Positions 1 to 5,766 of a stretch of DNA of 5,766 nt are shown here, piece after piece (position 1 is the first letter of the stretch; each line of letters starts with the position of its first letter). This DNA is from Opitutales bacterium. GTDB lineage: Bacteria > Verrucomicrobiota > Verrucomicrobiia > Opitutales > JAFGAQ01. Made by a program: the position numbers and the translations under genes. Under the pieces are notes generated by a model. That model saw nothing but the letters and a program-made list of their open reading frames with translations, was not told the DNA's origin and made no database searches. The stretch covers positions 1 to 5,766 of the forward strand of contig JAQVLM010000227.1 of NCBI GenBank assembly GCA_028704125.1. The letters are read 5' to 3'.

Positions 1-1329
1 CTGCATGACCGCGGGAGATTCGAGCAGGGATTGCCAATCCTGGAGTTTCCATTCCGAAGGGATCAGCGAAAGCACCTCCAGTGCGGCGCGTGCGGCTCCT
101 TCGGGCCCATCCGATCCGGGATGCTGAATGCGGACCGGGATCGCATCCGGATCACCCGGAAACCCGAATACCATGTGGAGGTGCCCTGCGTATGCATCCG
201 GGTCCGGTGAGTAAACCCGGATGTTTTCGAGGGAGAGGCCGGGTTCCGCTTCGATCCTTTGCTGGATCAACGCCTTGAGGACCTCGAGTTCCCTCCGGCG
301 ACTGGTGCAGGAATGCACACCCATCGAAGGGTCGATATCCCCCTTCATTACAATCGGTGGCAGGGGAGTTTCCGGGTCATGGATCGCAAGTTGGAGGCGG
401 CTCAGGAGTGATTGCGGATGCGTGGTGTCCGGATCGTCGATCGCGTTGAAATCGGTGTGTTCAATCAACAGTGCCTGCATTTCCCTCGCGAGGGATCCCA
501 GCTCGGCATGGATCGAATAGAGCGAACTGATCGTCGACGTATCTGGAATGGGGCTTTCGTCCCCTTCCAGGTCATGGGAGACCGAGTGCCGGTCCACGTC
601 CTGAAGATAGGACCCCGTGGGTAGGACCGCATAGATCTTTACCGGACTGTGCCCGGCCAGTGCCCTGAGGATGCCGATTTCAACCGGTGTCATCGTCCAG
701 AAACCGAAAAAGTGGACAGCGGGCCCCGAAGCAGCGGAAGCATGGCTCAGGACTCCGTCTTTAATTGCATTTGCCCAATCATAGTAAAGGCAGGACGGCG
801 GTTCTGTGTCTGCACAAAATAGAAAGTCCCAAATCCGGGGTTGAAAGGACTGAATAGCTTCCGGTGACTCGAACTGTCTCCATTTATGCCACCATTCGAT
901 CCGGTGGCGGGAGCACGTTTCGATCACGGATGCCCATTCTGCGGCGATTGGCATCCGGTTGGTTTCGGGTGTGATGCCTGGCATTTCATGCGCGTGCGTT
1001 GCCATCCGCTCCCTTATCCTGAGCGTCCACGCATGCCGCGATGATGGTCCGGATGGAGGCTCAGTGGAGGCATGCCCGGGAATTCTTTGGAGCCGCTCCT
1101 GAAAGAAGCGCTCGGGGTAGGAGAACCGGATCATCGTGCAAATGCCAAGGGTATCCGCTATCCGGAGCGTCAGCCACCGGGCGGTTTCGTGGTTGGGCAC
1201 CACGATTTCCAAAGGAACCAGGCCCCACGTCCTCCATTCAGCGCGCAATTGTTCAATCAGAAGATCGGCGAGCGGTTCAGGACGATGGGATATGAGGGCT
1301 TGGGGAAGCATGAGAATGACGGGATTCAT
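1..1329 (-). CDS. recC: RecC, exodeoxyribonuclease V gamma subunit (N-terminal 443 residues; 3' end outside window)
   Basis: RecC is the non-catalytic scaffold of the RecBCD helicase-nuclease, which resects double-strand breaks and recognises Chi in the unwound strand. The minus-strand frame is open from the ATG at 1329 to the window edge with no stop. Residues 41-69 (EIVVPNHETARWLTLRIADT then LGICTMIRF) align by eye with the E. coli RecC stretch containing MAQWLQM and FGIAANIDF. Residues 205-225 (VHFFGFWTMTPVEIGILRAL) match the RecC segment VFICGISALPPVYLQALQAL. Residues 338-388 (VHSCTSRRRELEVLKALI through IRVYSPDPDAYAGHLHMVFG) match the hallmark FHVCHSPQREVEVL...DIIVMVADIDSYSPFIQAVFG. Spacing from the N-terminus is close to E. 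coli RecC (about 1120 residues in all), so roughly 60% of the gene should lie to the left, with recB and recD probably beyond. The open frame continues upstream to a stop near 1440, but similarity begins near this ATG. No good Shine-Dalgarno precedes it; an in-frame TTG at 1356 is an alternative start. Confidence 0.88.
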   Translation of the reverse strand, partial: MNPVILMLPQALISHRPEPLADLLIEQLRAEWRTWGLVPLEIVVPNHETARWLTLRIADTLGICTMIRFSYPERFFQERLQRIPGHASTEPPSGPSSRHAWTLRIRERMATHAHEMPGITPETNRMPIAAEWASVIETCSRHRIEWWHKWRQFESPEAIQSFQPRIWDFLFCADTEPPSCLYYDWANAIKDGVLSHASAASGPAVHFFGFWTMTPVEIGILRALAGHSPVKIYAVLPTGSYLQDVDRHSVSHDLEGDESPIPDTSTISSLYSIHAELGSLAREMQALLIEHTDFNAIDDPDTTHPQSLLSRLQLAIHDPETPLPPIVMKGDIDPSMGVHSCTSRRRELEVLKALIQQRIEAEPGLSLENIRVYSPDPDAYAGHLHMVFGFPGDPDAIPVRIQHPGSDGPEGAARAALEVLSLIPSEWKLQDWQSLLESPAVMQ

Positions 1330-1353
1330 CCTGATCAGGGGACGGAACAGGAT
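1328..1353 (-). promoter_or_regulatory. Possible hairpin over the recC start codon
   Basis: On the recC strand, ATCCTG (1353-1348) is followed 14 bases later by its complement CAGGAT (1333-1328), whose last two bases are the A and T of the proposed recC start codon. A transcript beginning upstream of 1353 could therefore fold its initiation codon into a six-pair stem. The palindrome CCTGATCAGG (1330-1339) overlaps the same site. The stem is short and could be chance; a role in limiting RecC translation is only an inference. Confidence 0.2.
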
Positions 1354-1498
1354 CAACCTATTTTCATTTGTTTTCGATCTCCATCCAGTCCGATGGGGAC
1401 GTGTCGCCGAATGTTCCAATCCCTGCAGTTGAAGTCGAGCGGATCATGGGAGCCGTTTTTTCTTGGCTTGCCACGGGTTCGTCAAAAGGATGCGCCCT
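1330..1498. promoter_or_regulatory. Divergent intergenic region between recC and the radical SAM gene
   Basis: About 170 bases separate the two outward-facing start codons, so promoters for both genes probably lie here. I could not find a convincing -35/-10 pair on either strand. Visible landmarks are the perfect 10-base palindrome CCTGATCAGG at 1330-1339, directly against the recC start codon, a run of six T at 1455-1460, and an AAGGA ribosome-binding site at 1486-1490 for the rightward gene. The promoter role is inferred from gene orientation only. Confidence 0.45.
1486..1490 (+). promoter_or_regulatory. Shine-Dalgarno site that favours the TTG start at 1499
   Basis: AAGGA sits 8 bases before the in-frame TTG at 1499, an ideal spacing. 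The ATG at 1490 overlaps this motif, so the motif cannot serve it. The TTG at 1463 and the GTG at 1511 have no well-spaced purine-rich site. This is the main reason for choosing 1499 as the start of the radical SAM gene. Confidence 0.5.
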
Positions 1499-2881
1499 TT
1501 GAAATCCGCTGTGAAACGAGTCCTGTTAGTTAATCCGAATACCTGCGACAATCCTTATCCAGTCTATCCGCTGGGTATTGCCTATGTGGAGGGAGCGTTG
1601 CGTCGGGCGGGTGTGGAGACCCGGATCGTGGACCTCAATCTCGACAGTTGGGAATCGGTGGTTGAAACCCTGCGGATCTTCCAGCCGGACTGGATTGCGC
1701 TGAGTCTGCGCAACATCGATGATGTCCGGATCAGTGTCCGCGAGTTTTTCGTCGACGCCGTGCGCGACCTCATCCGGAGGATACGCGATGCGTGCAATGC
1801 CCCGGTCATCCTTGGCGGAAGTGGATTTTCGGTGATGCCACGTGAGATTTTCGAGTATTGCAGTCCCGACTACGGGATCTCCGGGGAAGGGGAGGCGCCG
1901 ATGGCGGCTTTGATTGCCGGCCAGGCGCCCGAGTCGATTTCAGGTCTGGTGTATGTGGATGCATCGGGCGTGATTCAAGTGAATCCGGTTCAGATGTATG
2001 GGGGATTCAAAACCGATATCCCCTTGCGGGATCCGAGGCTCTTTGCCTACTACCTCCGGGACGGTGGCATGGCCAACCTTCAGACCCAGCGCGGATGCCC
2101 GTTGAAATGCTGCTATTGCACCTATCCCGTGATTGAGGGCCGGCGCTACCGCAAAAGGGATGGGGCTTCGATCGCGGACGAATTCGAATCGCTCAAGTCG
2201 ATGGGCGCCCGCTATGTCTTTGTTGTGGATTCGGTTTTCAATACGTCCAGGGAGCATGTCCAGGGCGTTTGCGAGGCGTTGATTGCGCGTGGGTCTCCCT
2301 TGCCATGGGGGTGCTTTATGCGGCCGAAGCACCTGGACCGTGATCTGGTTGATCTACTCAAAGCATCCGGCCTGCGGCATGTTGAATTCGGTTCCGACAG
2401 CCTATCGGATAGGGTTCTGAAAAGTTACCACAAGGATTTCACGTTTGAAGACATCCGTGAAAGCTCGGAACTCATGCTGAGTGCAGGGATCGACTTCTGC
2501 CATTTTATTATTTTCGGCGGTCCGGGAGAAACAGCCGGGACCCTTTCGGAATCGTTCGAGAACTCGAAGCGGATCCATCATGGACTGTTTTTTCCGTCGA
2601 TCGGGATGCGGGTGTATCCGCGCACCTCACTTCATAGTGTGAGCGTGGCCCAAGGGGGTGATGCCAGCCCTTCCAGTTTGCTGATGCCCAGCTACTACAT
2701 CGCACCTGGACTGACAGAGGCGGGGCTGATGGACCGTATCTCGGACTTCGCGCGGGAGTCCGCAAACTGGGTCGATCTGGAACACAGTCCGGCTTTTGAT
2801 GAAGTGTCGCGGCGCTTGCGCAAAAAAGGGGTCGTGGGACCCCTTTGGAATTACCTGAGTGTGCTCAGGCGCTTGAGTTGA
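1499..2881 (+). CDS. B12-binding-domain radical SAM protein, substrate unknown
   Basis: The frame encodes a cobalamin-dependent-type radical SAM enzyme of about 460 residues, probably cytoplasmic; this class performs methylations, rearrangements and ring formation. Counting from the TTG at 1499, residues 8-14 (VLLVNPN), 21-29 (PVYPLGIAY), 69-75 (SLRNIDD), 105-111 (LGGSGFS) and 129-132 (GEGE) form the N-terminal Rossmann-like B12-binding domain. No classical DxHxxG cobalamin motif is visible, as is common in this class. The radical SAM domain follows: RGCPLKCCYC supplies the CxxxCxxC cluster ligands C200, C204 and C207, then CTYPVIEGR, and FGGPGET at 339-345. The PLG, RNIDD and C-x-Y-P-x-IEGR pattern recalls, from memory, the 'lipid biosynthesis B12-binding/radical SAM' group (TIGR04072, linked to ladderane-type lipids), but I cannot confirm membership. 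No substrate gene adjoins it. ATG 1490 and TTG 1463 are alternative in-frame starts. Family assignment is firm; substrate is unknown. Confidence 0.9.
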   Translation: MKSAVKRVLLVNPNTCDNPYPVYPLGIAYVEGALRRAGVETRIVDLNLDSWESVVETLRIFQPDWIALSLRNIDDVRISVREFFVDAVRDLIRRIRDACNAPVILGGSGFSVMPREIFEYCSPDYGISGEGEAPMAALIAGQAPESISGLVYVDASGVIQVNPVQMYGGFKTDIPLRDPRLFAYYLRDGGMANLQTQRGCPLKCCYCTYPVIEGRRYRKRDGASIADEFESLKSMGARYVFVVDSVFNTSREHVQGVCEALIARGSPLPWGCFMRPKHLDRDLVDLLKASGLRHVEFGSDSLSDRVLKSYHKDFTFEDIRESSELMLSAGIDFCHFIIFGGPGETAGTLSESFENSKRIHHGLFFPSIGMRVYPRTSLHSVSVAQGGDASPSSLLMPSYYIAPGLTEAGLMDRISDFARESANWVDLEHSPAFDEVSRRLRKKGVVGPLWNYLSVLRRLS

Positions 2882-2888
2882 TCTCATT

Positions 2889-2931
2889 GCCTGTGCCCCG
2901 TTAACGGCATCCCGTTATCGGGGGCACAGGC
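2889..2931. terminator. Interrupted hairpin between convergent genes, likely bidirectional terminator
   Basis: The arms GCCTGTGCCCC (2889-2899) and GGGGCACAGGC (2921-2931) are perfect 11-base complements. Inside them a second stem forms from TAACGG (2902-2907) and CCGTTA (2912-2917) around the four-base loop CATC, joined by a G2900-C2919 pair, a T-T mismatch and a bulged G2920. It starts 7 bases after the radical SAM stop codon and ends 21 bases before the stop codon of the opposing gene, the expected place for a shared terminator. Neither strand has a U-tract after the stem, so it is not a canonical intrinsic terminator. It may act with Rho or protect 3' ends from exonucleases. Confidence 0.65.
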
Positions 2932-2952
2932 GGGGATTGGAATACAAACCGC

Positions 2953-3384
2953 TTACATGCGGGCAAGATAAGCCGGGATGTCCTTCTTGAGGTTCTTGAT
3001 CCATTTTTCCGGATCTTCGGGAATCCGGTTGTTTTTCTTTACCTTGTAGGAATCCGAGAACAGCTCAATACTGGTGGCCTCCATCACGATCGTGATCGTG
3101 GAGTCGTATCCCCGGTGCTCGAGGTGGATGATCAACTGATCCGGGCTGTCCTTAACGAGCTCCCACTCGCGGGCCAATGCTGCCTGAATGGCGGCCTTGC
3201 GCACCTGCTCCAGCGTATAGCCGGATGGGAGGGTTACTTTCCCGACACTGTGTCCGGCGATCTTGACGGACTCCACAGCGGCCGGAACTGCCACTTGATC
3301 CATAACCGCCGGTTCTTCGGCGATGGCCACCGATGCGCACACAGGCAGCAAGCTGAACAGACTGACTTTGAGAATATTGTGCAT
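2953..3384 (-). CDS. Small exported protein of unknown function (143 aa)
   Basis: I do not recognise a named family. Residues 1-22 look like a Sec signal peptide: short polar N-terminus with one Lys, hydrophobic core VSLFSLLPVCASVA, and an AIA|EE cleavage site after residue 22, so the mature product of about 121 residues is probably periplasmic. The mature part has a Val/Ala-rich linker, then a compact domain at about 59-143. Its pattern (VRKAAIQAALAREWELV, then LIIHLEHRGYDSTITIVM, SIELFSDSYKV, and EKWIKNLKKDIPAYL) resembles uncharacterised proteobacterial exported proteins with an RGW / R-H / YxDS / WI-x-NL layout, which I recall without a known function. Lys and Glu/Asp are abundant near the C-terminus. 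The gene converges on the radical SAM gene and lies 110 bases after the sulfate-binding gene. The ATG lacks a visible Shine-Dalgarno, but the signal peptide supports it. Confidence 0.78.
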   Translation of the reverse strand: MHNILKVSLFSLLPVCASVAIAEEPAVMDQVAVPAAVESVKIAGHSVGKVTLPSGYTLEQVRKAAIQAALAREWELVKDSPDQLIIHLEHRGYDSTITIVMEATSIELFSDSYKVKKNNRIPEDPEKWIKNLKKDIPAYLARM

Positions 3385-3399
3385 GATAGTAAGCGTTGA

Positions 3400-3429
3400 T
3401 TAGTAGGATTCCCGTGAGGTTGATCTCAA
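3400..3429 (-). promoter_or_regulatory. Weak candidate promoter for the small exported protein gene
   Basis: On the minus strand TTGAGA (3429-3424; five of six matches to the sigma-70 -35 box) is followed after 18 bases by TACTAA (3405-3400; three of six matches to -10). Transcription would begin about 10 bases before the ATG at 3384, giving a very short leader, which would suit the absence of a Shine-Dalgarno. The -10 match is poor and such matches arise by chance. Confidence 0.2.
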
Positions 3430-3494
3430 GGAAAGGCAAAATCATCATCCTCCAGTGCTCGAAAAGCAATACAAACTAGACCAACGATCTGGCT

Positions 3495-4580
3495 CTATTC
3501 GATGCCTCCGGCGCGGGCCGTGCGCGTCTTGAGGATGCGGGGCAGCAGGCCTCCGGGCTCGAAATGCGAGGCGCGGATCAGGGTCCAGTCACCGAGAACG
3601 GTCTCGGTCCTGAACAGCTCCATGGGTGGAGCATCCGCTGGTGGACTGGGGAGGATTTCCTGATCTTTGTAAATCCGCATGCCGTGCTTCTCGTAAAGGG
3701 CCCGGGCTTCGGGTGAGAAATGGAAACGAACATAGGCTTCAGCGGCTTTTCTCGATTGGCGGCTATCGACATAGGCGTCCAGCCAGGTGATCACGGGCTT
3801 GGCGAGGATGGAACGGGAGGGGTAGACGACTTCGTAGAGCGCGGGAAACGCTCTGTGAATCCGAAGCGCTTCGTGTTCCCATGTGAGGAGGACGTCTTCG
3901 AAGGGCCGGGACATGAACGATGCCAGCACACTCCGGGCTCCGGCTTCGGGGATGACCGCATGGGAGAAGATCCGGGTCGCTCTTTGGATGGCGGCTTCGT
4001 TGGTTCCGTCTTTTTCAAGCAACGCGGATCCATAGACTGCGAGATAGGCCCATCGGCCTGCCCCACTTGTCATCGGATGGGGAACCGTGACGCGGATGGA
4101 TGGGTCTTCGAGATCGCTCCAATCCTTGATCCCCCGGGGGTTCCCGGTACGGACAAGGAACACGATGGTGGAAGCATAGGGGCTGGACAGGTTGGGGAGG
4201 CGCGATTCCCAGTCGGGCGGAATGAATTCCCGCCTCAAGCGGATGGTTTCGAGGTCCTCCCGGCATGCCAGGGATACGACATCGGCATTCAATCCCTCGA
4301 TGATGCTGCGGGCTTGCTTGATGGAGCCTTCGTGGGATACCCGGAGGTGGATGTCAGGATGGGCTGCGGCGAACGCGGCATTCAGATCCGCAACCAGCTC
4401 GCGGTTGGCGTCGTAGGTGACGTTCAGTAGAGTATCCTTGGATCGGAAAGGATGAAACCATAGCAACGCGATGATGAGGGCAATCAGAATAGAAAGTAAG
4501 CTAATTGCCGCATACCGGCGCCAGCGTCCGAGTCGACGGGTGTCCGATGGTGCGATAGTGGGGGATGATATTTCAGGCAT
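3495..4580 (-). CDS. Sulfate/thiosulfate ABC-transporter substrate-binding protein (Sbp/CysP-like), membrane-anchored
   Basis: This protein of 361 residues belongs to the periplasmic sulfate-binding family, which delivers sulfate or thiosulfate to a CysTWA-type importer. Family signatures run in order: LLNVTYDANREL (51-62), HEGSIKQARSIIEGLNADVV (83-102), ASTIVFLVRTGNPRGIKDW (136-154), TSGAGRWAYLAVYGSAL (171-187), EDVLLTWEHEAL (228-239), SILAKPV (257-263), AEAYVRFHFSPEA (280-292) and GDWTLIRASHFEPGG (330-344). By analogy with Salmonella Sbp, S86, the S-G-A turn at 172-174 and W234 would bind the anion. The usual SGG is SGA and HGGSGKQ is HEGSIKQ; the contacts there are largely backbone, so binding may survive. 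The N-terminus is unusual: 22 polar, Arg-rich residues, then a hydrophobic span at about 24-42, with no lipobox or clear AxA site, suggesting an uncleaved anchor. No permease or ATPase gene is visible. The ATG has no evident Shine-Dalgarno. Confidence 0.88.
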   Translation of the reverse strand: MPEISSPTIAPSDTRRLGRWRRYAAISLLSILIALIIALLWFHPFRSKDTLLNVTYDANRELVADLNAAFAAAHPDIHLRVSHEGSIKQARSIIEGLNADVVSLACREDLETIRLRREFIPPDWESRLPNLSSPYASTIVFLVRTGNPRGIKDWSDLEDPSIRVTVPHPMTSGAGRWAYLAVYGSALLEKDGTNEAAIQRATRIFSHAVIPEAGARSVLASFMSRPFEDVLLTWEHEALRIHRAFPALYEVVYPSRSILAKPVITWLDAYVDSRQSRKAAEAYVRFHFSPEARALYEKHGMRIYKDQEILPSPPADAPPMELFRTETVLGDWTLIRASHFEPGGLLPRILKTRTARAGGIE

Positions 4581-4679
4581 ATCGGATAAGGTGGGGCTAC
4601 ACTTCGGTATCCGGTCCGTGAAGGAAATCTGCGGATGGGGATTTCAATGCGACTAATCTGCCACGGAATTTGAAAATCT

Positions 4680-5766
4680 TCAACCTTGAGCGGATGGGAA
4701 GGCGTGTTCCCTGTTGTCGATGCTGAAACGTTGGTAATGCCGGTTGGGCAGTGTCGCGATGAATGAGTTGCCGTAGGACTGGTTCACGATTCTGGAATCG
4801 AGTATCGTGATAATCCCCCGATCGTTGGCACTCCGGATAAGCCGACCCACTCCCTGTCGGAACTTGATTTGGGCGTTGGGCAGGCTAATGTCCGCGAAGG
4901 GATTGCCTCCCCGCGCCAGGCAATGCTCTTTGCGGGCCTGCTCGATGGGATCGGAGAAGTTGCCAAACGGCAGGCGCACGAGAATGACCTGAGACAGGGC
5001 GGGTCCGGGGATGTCGACGCCGGTCCAGTAGGTGTCGGTCCCGAACAAGACCGCGTTTCCGAATTTCTTGAACTTCGGGATGATGGTGTTGGGTTTGCCA
5101 TCGATTCCCTGAATGAGTAACTCGCGGTTGGCCCGGTTGAAGGCGGATTGAGTGCGGTCCGCGATCGTTCGCATTTCCTTGTGGTTGGTGAAGAGCACCA
5201 AGGTTCCCCCTTCCACTCGATTCGCGCACCACGCGATCATGTCGGAGAGGTAGTCCAAGTCCATCTTGCCTTCCTCTTTGCTGGGTCGTGGGCAGTCTGT
5301 CGCAATCGCGACCCTCATGTGATTCTTGAAATCGAAGGGCGATTGCTCGATCCCCTCAGGGATGCCGGTCGCACCACAGGATTGCTTGAACCGTTCCATG
5401 CCGTCGGCTGTGGTGAGAGTGGCACTGGTCATCAGACAGGAGGTTTCCCGTGTGAAGAGCAGCTCGTTTAGAATCCCGGATACGTCAATTGGCGCCGACC
5501 TTAGTCGCGTGTTGAGCCCGGATTTTCCATAGGATTCAACCCAGTAAACGTGGTTTTCGTCACCCAATGCAACGGCATCCGCGATTCCGTTTGCGCATGC
5601 CATGATCCTCCGGGCAGCGTCATCCAGTTCATCTGCGGATTTTTCATCGGTCTCCTCGCGGGCCGCTTGTTTGAGTGCGTCGCACACTTCCTTGAGCGGC
5701 AGCAGCATGGTGTTTTCGATCCAGAAGGGCTCCATGAGCCGATGCATGGTCTTGCGGGTCAGGAAA
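4680..5766 (-). CDS. DinG-family (XPD-like) ATP-dependent DNA helicase, C-terminal half; 5' end outside window
   Basis: The visible 361 residues are the C-terminal part of a superfamily 2 helicase of the DinG/YoaA group, 5'-to-3' helicases that act on R-loops, forks and damage intermediates. The frame stays open to the right edge (FLTRKT precedes the first Met at 5747), so that Met is internal. Counting from it, TSATL is at 107-111, LVLFTNHKEM at 183-192, FGTDTYWTGVDIPG at 235-248 (DinG equivalent FGTSSFWEGVDVPG), VILVRLPFGNFSDPI at 254-268, and motif VI QGVGRLIR at 298-305 with the arginine finger, followed by DSR at 317-319. Walker A, the DEAH box and any Fe-S cysteines would lie in the missing N-terminal half. 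E. coli DinG has about 716 residues, so about half is present if this one is similar. A 99-base gap separates it from the downstream sulfate-binding gene. DinG and YoaA cannot be told apart here. Confidence 0.88.
   Translation of the reverse strand, partial: FLTRKTMHRLMEPFWIENTMLLPLKEVCDALKQAAREETDEKSADELDDAARRIMACANGIADAVALGDENHVYWVESYGKSGLNTRLRSAPIDVSGILNELLFTRETSCLMTSATLTTADGMERFKQSCGATGIPEGIEQSPFDFKNHMRVAIATDCPRPSKEEGKMDLDYLSDMIAWCANRVEGGTLVLFTNHKEMRTIADRTQSAFNRANRELLIQGIDGKPNTIIPKFKKFGNAVLFGTDTYWTGVDIPGPALSQVILVRLPFGNFSDPIEQARKEHCLARGGNPFADISLPNAQIKFRQGVGRLIRSANDRGIITILDSRIVNQSYGNSFIATLPNRHYQRFSIDNREHAFPSAQG

Noticed and set aside
81..624. Three plus-strand frames of 65-99 codons at the left end
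   Set aside because: They are shadows of the partial recC gene on the minus strand.
1429..1460. TTGAAG followed by the T-run at 1455-1460 as a rightward promoter
   Set aside because: At 17-base spacing the -10 position reads GCCGTT, which has no useful match to TATAAT.
1447..1464. T-run at 1455-1460 as an intrinsic terminator
   Set aside because: No stable stem precedes it, and it lies upstream of a start codon between divergent genes, where no transcript is expected to end.
1041..1533. Overlapping plus-strand frames of 84-153 codons upstream of the radical SAM gene
   Set aside because: Most of this stretch is antisense to recC, whose protein is clearly homologous to a known family; the plus-strand translations show no domain and disagree with each other's frame.
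3478..3494. Possible terminator just after the sulfate-binding gene stop codon (AGCCA / TGGTCT on the minus strand)
   Set aside because: The stem is only five pairs with a bulge, and the following bases are not a continuous T-run.
3720..4430. A 236-codon plus-strand frame inside the sulfate-binding gene
   Set aside because: It lies antisense to a gene with clear family motifs along its length, and its own translation is low-complexity, rich in Gly, Asp and Pro, with no recognisable domain.
1..5766. Defence system, phage remnant, insertion sequence, CRISPR array or RNA gene
   Set aside because: RecC and the DinG-like helicase are housekeeping repair proteins here. I saw no direct repeats with regular spacing, transposase, integrase, tRNA cloverleaf or attachment-site pattern.

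Overview
The window looks like chromosomal DNA from a moderately GC-rich Gram-negative bacterium. Signs of this are a RecBCD-type RecC, an exported substrate-binding protein with an N-terminal membrane segment, and a small protein with a Sec signal peptide. The combination of RecC, a DinG-family helicase and a B12-binding radical SAM enzyme would fit Verrucomicrobiota (Opitutae-like) or a neighbouring group. That placement is a low-confidence guess from memory of gene content, not a search result. I saw no mobile element, tRNA, rRNA or CRISPR array.

Layout, left to right. (1) Positions 1-1329, minus strand: the first 443 codons of recC, the gamma subunit of exodeoxyribonuclease V, running off the left edge. 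It has no stop inside the window, so it is easy to overlook. (2) Positions 1330-1498: a divergent intergenic region serving recC leftward and the next gene rightward. (3) About 1499-2881, plus strand: a cobalamin-binding-domain radical SAM enzyme of unknown substrate. (4) Positions 2889-2931: a strong interrupted hairpin between convergent genes, probably a bidirectional terminator or barrier. (5) Positions 2953-3384, minus strand: a small exported protein of unknown function. (6) Positions 3495-4580, minus strand: a sulfate/thiosulfate-type ABC-transporter substrate-binding protein, apparently membrane-anchored and without visible transporter partners. (7) Positions 4680-5766, minus strand: the C-terminal half of a DinG-type (XPD-like) DNA helicase, whose 5' end lies beyond the right edge.

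The genes do not form one pathway. RecC and the DinG-like helicase both belong to DNA repair and recombination, but they are separated by about 3.3 kb of unrelated genes. The sulfate-binding protein and the small exported protein are envelope proteins read in the same direction as the helicase, with gaps of 97-110 bases, so co-transcription is possible but not shown. The radical SAM gene is the only plus-strand gene and stands alone between a divergent region and a hairpin. It is the item most likely to hide unknown chemistry. I did not find convincing evidence of a novel multi-gene system.
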